A stretch of 64,000 bases of DNA. Source: Lewinellaceae bacterium. GTDB lineage: Bacteria; Bacteroidota; Bacteroidia; Chitinophagales; Saprospiraceae. The stretch spans positions 100,001 through 164,000 of the forward strand of contig JADJYW010000019.1 of assembly GCA_016719605.1 (NCBI GenBank), written 5' to 3'. The notes under the pieces were generated by a model that was given only the letters and a program-made list of their open reading frames with translations, was not told where the DNA came from and did no database searches. Position numbers and translations under genes: made by a program. Below, one piece after another: positions 18,867 to 29,148 of this stretch (position 1 is its first letter; each line of letters starts with the position of its first letter).

Positions 18867-21800
18867 ATGGGTCAAAAACATAATAGCCTCCAATTCCATA
18901 CACGCCGGTTGATTAGCCTGGCCATTGTGCTGTTGCCTGTATTCCTGAATGCCCAGGTTAGTGTGGCATTTTTGCAAACCAATGCGACCTGTTTTGGCGA
19001 TTGTAATGGCTCCACCACGGCGGTCGGTCTTGGCGGCGCCTTTCCATACACCTTCCAGTGGAGTACCGGCAGCAGTGGCGCGGCGCTCAGCGACCTGTGC
19101 GCCGGTACCTACACCGTCACGGTCTCGGATGTCAACCTGAACACCGCAACCGGTTCGGTCACCATCATCCAGCCCAACCTGCTCAGCGTGTCGGTTTCGA
19201 CCGAAGACCAACTTTGCGGTATTGCACCCGACGGCGCCGCTACGGCCGTGCCCACCGGTGGCACCACCCCTTACTCGTTCAACTGGAGCAACGCCGGGAC
19301 CGGGTTTCAAATCACCGGCCTCGCCGGAGGCCCCTATACCGTGACTGTCACCGATTTCAACGGCTGTACTGCCGTAGGCGGGAGTACCGTGTTTTTCCAA
19401 AACGAGGGCATCTGGCTTATGGCTATCCCTACCGATATCCCCTGTTTTGGCGACAGCAACGGCTCGGTTTATGCCGGGCCTATGACAGGTACGCCCCCGT
19501 ACACCTATGACTGGGGCAGCGGATTTCCCACCACACAGGTATTGGCCAACCTGCCACCGGGCACCTACACGGTGACCGTCACGGATGTCAACGGCTGCTC
19601 CAACTCGGCTTCGGCTACGGTGGTGGAGCCGCCGCCGCTGAATGCCGGTACTAACTTTACAAACGCTGCTTGTGGACAGCCCGGCAGCGCCACAGTGTCC
19701 CCCTCCGGCGGTACACCAGGTTACACCATTCTGTGGAATACCGGCGACACATTATTCACAACCGCCGGGCCGGCCGGCCCGCTAACCGCCGTCGTGACGG
19801 ATGCCAACGGCTGCCAGTTTTTGATAGACACCGATATTCCCGGGAACAATACCATCCTGAGCGTCACCACCGACAAATCAGGCGACGCCCTTTGCCTCGT
19901 TGGGGGTAGCGCTTCGGCTACGGCAGCGGGTGGCTCGGGCAATTTCGCCTACTTCTGGAGCAACGGCGATACGACGGCCGTGGCCAACAACCTCGCTGCC
20001 GGCCCCTACACCGTCACCATTACCGATGTGCCGACGGGCTGCACGGGTACGGCTTCCGTGGCAATTGTCGCGTTACCCTCCACCCTGACCGTCGCTGCCA
20101 CAGCCAATAGCCCGGCCACCTGCATCGCGGGAGGAAGTACTACTGCCGTGGCCTCGGGCGGCACGGCGCCATATATTTTTGTCTGGAACGGCAGCGATAC
20201 TGCCGCCACAGCCACCAATCTCGCCGTCGGCCCCAATATCGTGGTGGCTACGGATGCCTCCGGCTGCACCGCCACCGATACGGTCGCTGTGGTGCAATCG
20301 CCACCACCGAGTGTGACGGCCAATGTTTCGGCCCCGGTGACTTGTGCTGCGCTGGGTAGTGCCACAGCCACAGCCTCCGGGGGCATTCCTCCCTACAATT
20401 ATGCCTGGAGCAGCGGCGCTGTGACCGATATTGCCATCGGCCTTTCCGTCGGTACAGTGACGGTGACGGCTACCGATGCCGGCGGCTGCACGGCCACGGC
20501 TTTCGTTTCGCTGGTTGCGCCGCCGGTGCCGACGGTTGTCATTACGTCTGTTGTCAATGCCACCTGCATGGTGCGGGGCAGTGCCACCGCAGTGGCCGCC
20601 GCCGGCACACCGCCGTTCACCTATTTTTGGGACAACGGCGACACAAATGCTACCTCCACCAATCTTGCTCCCGGCCAGCACATCGTACTGGCCACGGATG
20701 CCGGCGGCTGTACGGCTGCCGACACCGTAGTCATTTCCCAGCCGCCACCACCCGTTGTCTCGGTTTCCGTAACTGCGCAAGCCACTTGTGTCAGCCTCGG
20801 TTCGGTGGAAACAGCCGCTTCGGGTAACCTGCCGTTGTCATACAGTTGGACGAACGGACAAATGACTGCCAACCTGTCCGGGTTGGCGCCCGATACCTAT
20901 ACCGTGACGGTGACCGACGGCGCCGGCTGCACGACCGTACAGTCGGTAACGCTTGCTGCGCCGCCGCTCCCCACGGTGGACATCGTCGGCGTGTCGGATG
21001 CGAGCTTGTGCCGGCCCGGGCAGCGCCACGGCTGCGGCTGCGGCCGGCACACCACCGTTCACCTATCTTTGGGACAATACCGAAACCACCGCTACGGCAA
21101 CCAACCTCAGCCAGGGTATTCACACCGTGACGGTGACGGATGCCAATGGCTGCACGGCTACGGGTACCGTGAGTATCCAGATTTCGGGCGGCGGCGGCGT
21201 AACCATAGGCGATTTTGTGTGGCACGATATGGATCAGGACGGCTTCCAGAGTCCCTCGGAAAAAGGCGTGCCGGGCATCACCGTGAAACTGACGGAAGCG
21301 GGGCAGGACTCTATTTTCGGTACACCGGACGACATTCTTGTAGCAACGGTATTGACGGACTCGACGGGCAAGTACGGTTTTGCCTGTGTTGCTCCGGGCC
21401 GGTACATTGTCCAGTTCAGCGGTATCCCGACGGGTTACGAATTTACCGCAAAAAACGTGGTGAACAACACCTGCAAAGACAGCGATGCCAACCCCAACGG
21501 CAGCACCGCCCCGATCATCATCACCGCCGGGCAAAGCGACAATCTCTGTGTGGACGCCGGTATTCATATTATTTGCGAAAATGTCACGAAAGCGGGTATT
21601 CTCTGTTGCAACCAGACGATCTGTGAAGGCGAAACGCCGAACCTTTTGTATGGAAATCCGCTGTTTCCGCCGCAGGGTGGCAGTGGCAAGTTAGAGTATC
21701 TCTGGATGCAACTTATCCAGAGCAACCAGGGGCCGCCGACGTGGGCACCTATTCCCGGCGCTACGAATTCCTCTTACCAGCCCGGTCCGTTGTTTGAGAC

Positions 21801-22452
21801 CGCTTATTTTTTGCGTTGTGTACGGCGCGAAAACTGTCTGAATTTTCTGGAGAGCAACATGCTCACGATCACTGTGAAACCCGCCGGGACGCCGGGCTGC
21901 CCGTCGTTTTTCTCTGTTTTTAATGCTACCCCCATGAGCAACGCCGCCGTAAAATTGGAATGGCGCACGTTGCCGGAAATGACGCGCTATTGGTACATCG
22001 CCGAGCGTTCGATGGACAACCAGACCTGGAGCAGTATCGGCGAAATACCGGGCCATGAAAACGCCTCGGAACCAAACGAGTACAGCCTCATGGATCGCAT
22101 GCCGGGCAACGGGATGAACTACTACCGCGTGCGGCGTATCAGCCCTGCCGGTGTGGTAAGCATGTCGGATGTTCGGGAAATCATGCTGGATATTTCCCGC
22201 GACGAATCCCTGGCAGTGTATCCGAATCCGGTGGCGCAGGTGCTCCATATCCGCAACCTCATAGCCTACGAGGCCGACGCACAGGTACAGTTGTTTGCGG
22301 CCAACGGTGTGCTGCTGCATACGCTGAAAATACCCGTCGGCAGTCTGGAACACTTCGCGGTACCGGTGGCTGATTTGCTGCCTGGAATCTATTTGGTGCG
22401 TATCCGTTTTGGCGACGGGCAGAGCAAAACCCTGAAGGTGAGCAAATTTTGA
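18867..22452 (+). CDS. SprB-repeat/SdrD_B-like surface adhesin with T9SS type A sorting domain, frameshifted
   Basis: About 1195 codons, read in two frames. A signal peptide (residues 1-30, ending VFLNAQ) is followed by ten SprB-like repeats of about 75-85 aa. Each has a GSATAxAxGGTPPFxYxW start and a YTVTVTDxxGC end. Then comes one SdrD_B/Cna-B-like domain (GDFVWHDMDQDGFQS to GRYIVQFSGIP) and a C-terminal T9SS type A sorting domain (VYPNPVAQVLHIRN, GIYLVRIRFGDGQSKTL). The frame changes between about 21010 and 21025, inside the tenth repeat: one extra base near GCCGGCCCGGGC moves PGSATAAAAAGTPPF into the next frame. The split coding length (3586 bp) is one base too long. It may be a real inactivating indel or a sequence error. 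Probable role: cell-surface adhesion or gliding. Confidence 0.85.
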
Positions 22453-22464
22453 TCGCTGCCGGAG

Positions 22465-23340
22465 ATGGAACTGGTTTTGCAGTTGGCTTACGGAGTGATA
22501 GCGGTGGTTGCATTGAGGCTGTTCGAGTCGAATTTGCGGGTGCTTTCGCCCGGGGCGTACGCCCAAAGCCGCTGGACATTCGGCATCCTCCTGTTGGCGT
22601 TATCGCCCTGTTTTCTGTGGGCTGTGCTGGTCACAGAACCTGTTGTTGCAGGATTGGCCTGCGCATTGGCGGCGTTGTTTTTCGGGATGCGAATCCTGGA
22701 GCTGGAGCGCGGCCGTGATGCCGCAGCGTTTGCTGTGTTTGCTGCGCTGGCTATTTCTGTCTGCTATTTCTTGTGGGCCTTGCTGGTTTTGCCTGCGGTA
22801 GCCGTGCTGCTGGAACTTCGGCGGCGACAGCAATGGGGTTGGCTGCTTGCCGGCAGCTTGCTTTTCGTAGCCGTCCTGTGGCCGGCATTCGGGCGATGGG
22901 CGGATTTTTCAGGCAGCAACCCGTGGCAACATTGGTCCCTGATGCATTTTTTCAGGAGCACTTTTGTTTTGGGTGATAGCACCGTGTCCTACACCTTGCC
23001 CAACCTTGCCTACCTGTTTTACCCGCTGGTGCACCCGTTTTTTTGCCTGACCCTGTCTGCTCTGTTTTTATTGTTTAAAAAAACCGACGTACACCTGTAC
23101 GCGAAGCGGGTGCTCGCTTTAAGCCTGCTGATCTACCTCGTATTTCTGGGGGGGCTGCCGAGGCAGGATATGAGCAACCTCTTGCCTGCCTATTCCGTGT
23201 TGTTGCTCCTGTTTTTTCCAGCTTGGGATCGCTTTTTTGCTTACGGCCTGTATTTCTTTCCACGCCTGGCTTACGCGCTCATGGGCCTGACGGTAGTATG
23301 TCAGGTAGTTTTCGGAATTCTGATGTCACAACAGCACTGA
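22465..23340 (+). CDS. Polytopic membrane protein of unknown function
   Basis: A 291-aa protein with about seven to nine hydrophobic segments over its whole length and almost no soluble part. It begins 12 bp after the stop of the adhesin gene, so it is probably co-transcribed. No catalytic motif was recognised. The pattern of aromatic loops (FSGSNPWQHWSLMHFF) and helices is reminiscent of GT-C-type or O-antigen-processing membrane proteins, but this is not enough to assign a function. Confidence 0.7.
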   Translation: MELVLQLAYGVIAVVALRLFESNLRVLSPGAYAQSRWTFGILLLALSPCFLWAVLVTEPVVAGLACALAALFFGMRILELERGRDAAAFAVFAALAISVCYFLWALLVLPAVAVLLELRRRQQWGWLLAGSLLFVAVLWPAFGRWADFSGSNPWQHWSLMHFFRSTFVLGDSTVSYTLPNLAYLFYPLVHPFFCLTLSALFLLFKKTDVHLYAKRVLALSLLIYLVFLGGLPRQDMSNLLPAYSVLLLLFFPAWDRFFAYGLYFFPRLAYALMGLTVVCQVVFGILMSQQH

Positions 23341-23500
23341 CCGCTATCGGTACCGGGTGCAGCAAGCCGTTCAGTCGTGTTCAGAAGGAGCATATTGGAC
23401 AGAAAACGCAGAAAATACAGAACTTCGCGCCGCCAAACCGAAACCGGGACTTGCCGGTTACCGGCATACTTTTTCACAAAAACTCAACCGTTTTTTTACC

Positions 23501-24154
23501 ATGACAAAAAATATCCTGTCAGGTCTTACGGCCTTACTGCTGACCCTTTTGGCATTTGCCTGCAAAAACAATACCCCGGCCGATGCCAAAGCATCGGGGA
23601 TGACCTACCCGTTTGAAAAACCCGATTCGATCTTCGGACTTGAAGGTTGCGCGATGGCCGGCTTCCGGGCTTTTTCTGATACGACGCGCGAGTTTTACTA
23701 CCAGAACTTCCGGATCAAAGTAACCGATAAATCGGGCGAACCGGGCCAAATCATCCAGGTTGTACTGGATTCTACCAATCAGACGCTGGATGTACCGGCA
23801 TCCACAGAGGCGGGATTTTTCTCGGGTGCGGCTCGGGACCATTTTTTCGTAGACATCGGTACGACCCCTGATGCCCGGCAGATGTTGATCTACAACATCA
23901 GGGATGGCGCCCTCTTGCAAACATACCGAGCAGAATATCTTGCAGCCGAGCCGCCATTTATATCCACCAATGGCGCGTTCTGGTTCTATGCACCGATAGA
24001 GGAAAGCGATATGCTCAAAATGCCGGATTGCCCGGATAAAGAAAAATGGGTCAAAGACGGTTTGCGCATAGGTTATGGCCAGCGGTATATATATAATTTG
24101 GTCAACCGAATGCTCACGCGTAAATCGGAGTACATCTGCGCGCCGTTCCAGTAG
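23501..24154 (+). CDS. Predicted lipoprotein, unknown function
   Basis: A 217-aa protein. The ATG at 23501 opens a lipoprotein signal with lipobox LAFAC (Cys at about residue 21), so it should be anchored in the outer or inner membrane. The mature part has no recognised domain; it contains a FYYQNFRIKVTDKSGEPG stretch and two cysteines (GLEGCAMAG, PDCPD). The coding frame extends upstream to 23357 but only through non-conserved sequence. A 160-bp gap separates it from the membrane-protein gene. Confidence 0.7.
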   Translation: MTKNILSGLTALLLTLLAFACKNNTPADAKASGMTYPFEKPDSIFGLEGCAMAGFRAFSDTTREFYYQNFRIKVTDKSGEPGQIIQVVLDSTNQTLDVPASTEAGFFSGAARDHFFVDIGTTPDARQMLIYNIRDGALLQTYRAEYLAAEPPFISTNGAFWFYAPIEESDMLKMPDCPDKEKWVKDGLRIGYGQRYIYNLVNRMLTRKSEYICAPFQ

Positions 24155-24423
24155 GAAACTCGCACAGGCGCCTTTTCCAACTGGTTAATGAAAATTAAAT
24201 AAAGAAGAGGGCAGGGGCCTGCTATTGCAGGAAACCCGGTGTTTTTGCCGTGAAAATGCACCTGACTCTGGAAAACTGTTAACACGTTTTAAACCGCTGA
24301 ATTTGCTCGCTACAGTTGGTGTGACTCTTGCTGCATGAGGTCGTACAAACGTTGTCTTTGCAAATGAGTAAAGGCAGGCAATACAAAAAGGAAGATTGTT
24401 TTCATTTGGTTTTTTGGGGTTTT
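24155..24423. other. Intergenic region between convergent genes, no gene seen
   Basis: About 270 bp between the lipoprotein gene and the terminator. It is less GC-rich than its surroundings. No open frame or repeat was supported. Confidence 0.5.
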
Positions 24424-24460
24424 AGCCGCCGACGCGTAACGCGCTCGGTGGCTTTTTTTT
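24424..24460 (+). terminator. Rho-independent terminator
   Basis: A 9-bp stem (AGCCGCCGA with TCGGTGGCT, one G-T pair) is capped by an inner CGCG-TAA-CGCG stem and followed by eight T's on the plus strand. It lies between convergent genes and ends 20 bp from the DUF58 stop. Confidence 0.85.
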
Positions 24461-24480
24461 GTAGCCATAGCCGGCGATAC

Positions 24481-25362
24481 TTACCCATGCGCCACCACCT
24501 GCGCCCGTTTTTCAAAAAAACGCAGCAGCGCCTGCACATACGAATCCGTGGTGGGCAGGCTGACAAAATCGGCGCCTGCACGGCCAAACAGTTCGCGGTA
24601 GCGCTGCACCCGCTGGTCGAAGTGGCGGGTGTAGTGGCGGCGAAAATCGGGGTCGGTGGTATCCACCCAGCCTGTTTGGCCGGACTCGGTATCGGCAACG
24701 CGCACCAGGCCCACATCGGGCAGGGCGCGTTCGCGCGGGTCCCAGGTATGCAGGCCGATGCAGTCGTGTCGTTTGGCAAAAATGCGGAGAGGCGCCTCGA
24801 AATCGGTGGAAAGAAAATCGGAAAGAACGAAGCAGACGCTGCGTTTGCGCAGCACATTGCGGGCATATTGCAGCGCGCCGGCCAGGTCGGTGCCACGTCC
24901 GGCCGGTTTCAGGTGCAGCAGTTCGCGGATGATACGCAGCGTGTGTTGGCGGCCTTTTTGGGGCGGAATGAATAGCTCTACCCGGTCGGAAAAGAGCAGG
25001 GCGCCCACTTTGTCGTTGTTGGCAATAGCCGAGAAGGCCAGTACGGCACAGATTTCGGTCATCACATCCTGTTTAGACTGGCCGGTGGTACCAAAAAACG
25101 CCGATGCGCTCACGTCTACGAGCAGCATCACAGTCATCTCCCGCTCCTCTTCAAAAATTTTGACATGCGCCTCGCCGGTGCGGGCGGTCACATTCCAGTC
25201 TATCGCCCGCACATCGTCGCCCGGCTGGTACACCCGTACCTCGCTAAAGGACATTCCCCGGCCTTTGAAGGCGCTGTGGTACCCCCCGGTGAACAAGTTC
25301 CGGCTCAGGCCCCGGGTCTTGATTTCGATTTTGCGTACTTTTTTCAGTAGTTCCATACTCAT
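24481..25362 (-). CDS. DUF58 domain protein (MoxR-partner, vWA-like)
   Basis: A 293-aa protein with the full DUF58 layout: ELLKKVRKIEIKTRGLSRN at the start, HSAFKGRGMSFSEVRVYQPGDD, the hallmark IDWNVTARTGEAHVKIFEEERE (about residues 55-76), then a von Willebrand A-like half with LLVDVSASA, GTDLAGAL and VLSDFL. Such proteins work with MoxR AAA ATPases, probably in chaperone-like assembly of envelope or metal-dependent complexes. A GTG three bases further upstream could also be the start. It is the last gene of a minus-strand cluster with the DUF3298-like and MoxR genes, separated from the former by 12 bp. Confidence 0.92.
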   Translation of the reverse strand: MSMELLKKVRKIEIKTRGLSRNLFTGGYHSAFKGRGMSFSEVRVYQPGDDVRAIDWNVTARTGEAHVKIFEEEREMTVMLLVDVSASAFFGTTGQSKQDVMTEICAVLAFSAIANNDKVGALLFSDRVELFIPPQKGRQHTLRIIRELLHLKPAGRGTDLAGALQYARNVLRKRSVCFVLSDFLSTDFEAPLRIFAKRHDCIGLHTWDPRERALPDVGLVRVADTESGQTGWVDTTDPDFRRHYTRHFDQRVQRYRELFGRAGADFVSLPTTDSYVQALLRFFEKRAQVVAHG

Positions 25363-25374
25363 CACGCTCCAGTA

Positions 25375-26762
25375 TTATTTTACGAGATCGGCAATGGGGT
25401 TATCGCGGCGCATATTGGGTTTGAGGAGGTTGTACGGCACGATTATGCTGTGCTGACCATAGACGGGGTGAAAGACGGTGCTCAGTTCCAGCCCGTCGCG
25501 GCGGATTGTAAACATGGGGAAGCCTTCGGCGGCAAGCCACTCGCGGAAGGCGGGATCGGCGGCAAACTTGGTCATCTTGGGGGATTCCTTTCGGGCATAC
25601 TCGGCAAACCACTCTTTGGCGTTGAAGCCGCGATTGAACAGGTCGTCAAAACTAATTTCCTTGCCGGTGCGCAAGTCGAAGTTGAACGACATACCGCTGG
25701 TTTTGTCCTTCCAGGATTCGGCGAAAGTGAGGTACCCGCAGAAGAGTGTTTCCGTCCAGCAAGTGACCTCGTACCAGCCGCTGGCACGCAGTGCGTTGCG
25801 GTTTTCGGGGCGGTGCGGTTTCTTTTGAGCAGCAAAGGTGGTTTTGCACTGCTCCACCCATTCGGCAGCACGGCGGTCGAGGGTTGAGTTGCACTCGGCA
25901 CATTCGGGGCGGGGGTACTGCATATCGTAGCTGCTCACATAGTTGGCATATTCAAGGCAGCCGACGGGCAGTTTGCTGCGCTGGGCCAGTTTGAACGTGC
26001 GTTTTTCGCCGGAACCAACCCAGGCGCAATCGTGTGCCTGCGGGTTTTTGAGGCTGCCCTGGAGGTGGGCGGCGGTTTTGCCGCCGGGCAGCAAGGCTTG
26101 TATTTCGTAGTGGTCGTCGGGGAAAATTTTACCCTTGATCGCGTAGGTTTTATTATCGGCCTCAATCCAGAGGTAGCCGTTGAGCAGGTTGTTGTTCACC
26201 CGGGCTAAGGTCAGGTCAATTCGACCGTTGTTCCAGCGGGCGACATAGCGGCGCACCCACTTGTTTTCGCCGCAAGGCTTGGGTACCAGACTTTTTACCT
26301 TCGCTTCTTTTGCTTCCAGGCTGCCGCCAAGGGTATGGACGGCATTGGTCCACTCGGCCTCTATCTGCTCGCCCTGCAAGGTGCCGGTGATGTGTCCGGT
26401 GATGAGCCCCCCGGCGTCGCTTTCGTTCAGGATCAGCACCACGCCTTCGAGGGTGCCGGTGAGTACAAACCGTTCCTGGCTTTCTATGTACGTCAGGTGG
26501 CCGCGGCACCGGTTGCCGTCGAAACCTAACGAGAGCAGTACCTCCGACACATCGTCGAGGCGACCCCGGAAGTGCCGCACCCACTGCACGGTTGTGCCCG
26601 GGTCAAAAAGCCGCACTACGGCCGTATCCATCGGGGGCGGGGCGGGGGCCGGAGGTTTGGCCGCTTTTGGTTTTTCTTTTGGGAAAAAACCGGTGCTGCC
26701 GCGAGCAGGCAACAGGCAGCAAGGGTCACTATGCGTGCAAATCGGGAAAAAGGGAAAGTCAT
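25375..26762 (-). CDS. Secreted DUF3298-like protein, frameshifted near its 5' end
   Basis: A 445-aa frame (25375-26712) lacks a sensible start. An ATG at 26762 in another frame encodes a clean signal peptide (MTFPFSRFARIVTLAACCLL, then AAAPVFSQ) that runs straight into it. One base appears to be missing in the A/T-rich stretch around 26670-26690, so the intact protein would be about 460 aa. The body has beta-rich segments with repeated GHLTYIES/GTLEGVV/GHITGTLQG patterns, a cysteine-containing middle (YPRPECAECNSTLDRRA) and a C-terminal DUF3298/RsiV-like domain with NFDLRTGKEISFDDLFNRG. Function unknown; probably periplasmic. It sits between moxR and the DUF58 gene, which are usually adjacent. 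Confidence 0.7.
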
Positions 26763-26798
26763 TGATTATAGTCGGTTAGGTATAGTTAAATGCGGGGA

Positions 26799-27794
26799 TC
26801 AAGGCACCTCCACGGTCCGCAGAATCTTTTCGATAATCTCTTCCTGACGCACGTTTTCGGCCTCTGCCTCGTAGGTAAGGCCGATGCGGTGGCGCAGTAC
26901 ATCGGCAGCAATGGCGCGCACGTCCTCGGGAATCACATAGCCGCGACGGCGTAAAAAAGCCATGGCCCGCGCCGCCTGTGCCAGCGCAATACTGGCTCGG
27001 GGCGAAGCGCCGTAACTGATGAGCGGCGCCAGGCTTTTTAGTCCGTATTCGGCCGGATTGCGGGTGGCTATGACGATATCGAGGATGTACTCTTCAATTT
27101 TTTCGTCCATGTAGATTTTGTGCAACACATCCCGCGCACTGAGCAAGGCACTTTTGGATACCACCGGCCGCACACGCGGGTGGTCGTTGTTCAGGTTGAG
27201 CCGGATAATCGCCCGTTCGTCTTCCTTGCCCGGATAACCGATTTTGACCTTGAGGAGGAAGCGATCCACCTGCGCTTCGGGCAGCGGGTAGGTGCCTTCC
27301 TGCTCAATTGGATTTTGGGTAGCCAGCACGATAAATGGCTCCTCCAGCGGGAAGGTCTCGTTGCCGATGGTCACCTGTCGTTCCTGCATGGCTTCCAGCA
27401 GGGCGCTTTGCACTTTGGCCGGGGCGCGGTTGATTTCGTCGGCGAGGATGAAATTAGCGAAAATCGGCCCTTTGCGGATCGTAAACTCCGAGCGGGCGGG
27501 GTTGTAAATCTGGGTGCCGAGCACGTCGGCAGGCAGGAGGTCGGGCGTAAACTGGATACGGCTGAAATGCGCGTCCACGGCTTGGGCCAGGGTTTTTATG
27601 GCCAGGGTTTTGGCCAGCCCCGGCATGCCCTCCAGCAGAATGTGCCCCCGGGTGAGCAGGCCGATGAGCAAACGCTCCAGCATAACCTGCTGACCAATAA
27701 TCAATTTGCCGGTCTCGGCGTTGAGCCTTTCCAAAAAGGCGCTTTCCAACTGTATCTGGTGGTTCAGGGCTTCGATGTCCACGTGGTGCTGCAT
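26799..27794 (-). CDS. MoxR-family AAA+ ATPase
   Basis: 331 aa, full length. Walker A is GMPGLAKT (about residue 56), Walker B is FILADEINRAPAKVQSALLEAMQE (about 115), sensor 1 is FIVLATQNPIEQEGTYPLPEAQVDRF and the C-terminal lid contains YGASPRASIAL. MoxR ATPases act as chaperones for assembly of large complexes together with DUF58/vWA proteins, here encoded two genes downstream. A TAnnTTTG element 27 nt upstream marks the start of the transcription unit. Confidence 0.95.
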   Translation of the reverse strand: MQHHVDIEALNHQIQLESAFLERLNAETGKLIIGQQVMLERLLIGLLTRGHILLEGMPGLAKTLAIKTLAQAVDAHFSRIQFTPDLLPADVLGTQIYNPARSEFTIRKGPIFANFILADEINRAPAKVQSALLEAMQERQVTIGNETFPLEEPFIVLATQNPIEQEGTYPLPEAQVDRFLLKVKIGYPGKEDERAIIRLNLNNDHPRVRPVVSKSALLSARDVLHKIYMDEKIEEYILDIVIATRNPAEYGLKSLAPLISYGASPRASIALAQAARAMAFLRRRGYVIPEDVRAIAADVLRHRIGLTYEAEAENVRQEEIIEKILRTVEVP

Positions 27795-27820
27795 GCGCGT
27801 TGTTGATTTTCAAAAGTTGG

Positions 27821-27828
27821 CAAAAATA
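27821..27828 (-). promoter_or_regulatory. -7 promoter element of the moxR cluster
   Basis: Minus strand reads TATTTTTG, an exact TAnnTTTG match, 27 nt before the moxR ATG. Confidence 0.55.
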
Positions 27829-27961
27829 GCGCAGTCGGGACATATCCGAACCTGTCGGGGGCAAATGCGTTCCCTGCGGCTATGGAATTTATTTGAAACA
27901 AATTCTTCTTCGTGCTCCGCCCGACGGTACTTGCCGGGAGTAAATGTCGCCGGCGAGGCAG

Positions 27962-29146
27962 CTAACCCAACTCCGACAACGCCAGCCAGGTCATCAATCC
28001 GGTGCCTGTTTCGAGTGCCGATTCGTCAATGTCAAATTTGTCCGTGTGTACGGGAGCGGTGATGCCGCGTTCGGGATTTCCGGTGCCGAGCCGGTAGAAG
28101 CAGGCGGGCATGACTTGCGAGTAGTAGGCAAAATCTTCGGCGGTCATCCGCAGGGGCAGGTCTGCGACCTGGTCTTTCCCCAAAAATTCGATAGCCTGAC
28201 CTTTGGCGCGGGCGGTGAGCACCTCGTGGTTGAACAACACCGGATACCCTTTCACAATGTTGAACACGCAGGCGGCGCCCATACTTTTGGCCGTGGTTTC
28301 GGCTATTTTTTTCATACGATGGTGGGCTTCGGCCCGCCATTTTTCGTGCATGGTGCGGAAGGTTCCCTCAAAACGTACCTCATTGGGAATGATGTTGGTA
28401 GCGCCGCCGACGGAGTTGATTTTTCCGAAAGTCAGTACCGTGGGCACGGCGGGATCGGCGTAGCGGCTGGCGATTTGCTGGAGCGCCACAATAATCTGGG
28501 CACTGATGGCTACGGGGTCAATGCAGTCGTGCGGCATGGCGCCATGGCCGCCGCGACCTTTCACGGTCACATAAATTTCGTCTGCCGAGGCCATGTAGAT
28601 ACCGGATCGGAAACCAACCATACCCGCGCGCAGGGGGGGGTGTACATGTTGCCCGAAAATGGCTGCCGGGCGCGGATTTTCCAGTACGCCCGCCCGGATC
28701 ATCAGGCTGGCGCCACCGGGCAGTTTTTCCTCGCCGGGCTGAAAAATACATTTGACCGTGCCGACAAATTGACCGCGCAATGCGTGCAGGATACGCGCCG
28801 TGCCGAGCAGCGAGGCCGTATGGACATCGTGGCCACAGGCGTGCATGATACCCGTGTTGGCAGATTTGTATGGCGCTTCGCCGGCTTCGAGAATGGGCAG
28901 CGCATCCATGTCGGCACGCAGGGCGATAGTACGTTTGCGTGGATTTTTGCCCCGGACAAGGGCCACCACGCCCGTGCCGGCCACCCCTTGTTGGTGTTCG
29001 ATACCCCATTCGGCGAGGCACGCGGCAACGTACTTGCCGGTTTGTATCTCTTCGAACGACAATTCGGGGTGTTGGTGCAGGTGCCTCCGGTGGGCGACGG
29101 TGTCGGGGTAAAATTGCCGGGCTAAGGAACGAATCGTTTCCTTCAT
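27962..29146 (-). CDS. M20D-family amidohydrolase (N-acyl amino acid/IAA-amide hydrolase-like)
   Basis: A 394-aa zinc peptidase-like enzyme. The M20 metal ligands are visible: RADMDALPI, then MHACGHDVHTA (about residues 105-115), GEEKLPGGA with the catalytic Glu, the HVHPPL region, and the lid-domain GRGGHGAMPHDCIDP, typical of the M20D branch (hippurate, N-acetyl amino acid or IAA-amide hydrolases). The true substrate cannot be read. The ATG at 29146 lies 2 bp after the uppS stop, so the two are transcribed together. A TTG two codons earlier would overlap the uppS stop. Confidence 0.92.
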   Translation of the reverse strand: MKETIRSLARQFYPDTVAHRRHLHQHPELSFEEIQTGKYVAACLAEWGIEHQQGVAGTGVVALVRGKNPRKRTIALRADMDALPILEAGEAPYKSANTGIMHACGHDVHTASLLGTARILHALRGQFVGTVKCIFQPGEEKLPGGASLMIRAGVLENPRPAAIFGQHVHPPLRAGMVGFRSGIYMASADEIYVTVKGRGGHGAMPHDCIDPVAISAQIIVALQQIASRYADPAVPTVLTFGKINSVGGATNIIPNEVRFEGTFRTMHEKWRAEAHHRMKKIAETTAKSMGAACVFNIVKGYPVLFNHEVLTARAKGQAIEFLGKDQVADLPLRMTAEDFAYYSQVMPACFYRLGTGNPERGITAPVHTDKFDIDESALETGTGLMTWLALSELG

Positions 29147-29148
29147 GA

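Noticed and set aside
21000..21626. C-terminal part of the 919-codon frame of the SprB-repeat gene after about 21020
   Set aside because: After the frameshift the peptide becomes Arg/Gly/His-rich nonsense, while the other frame continues the repeat and the sorting domain.
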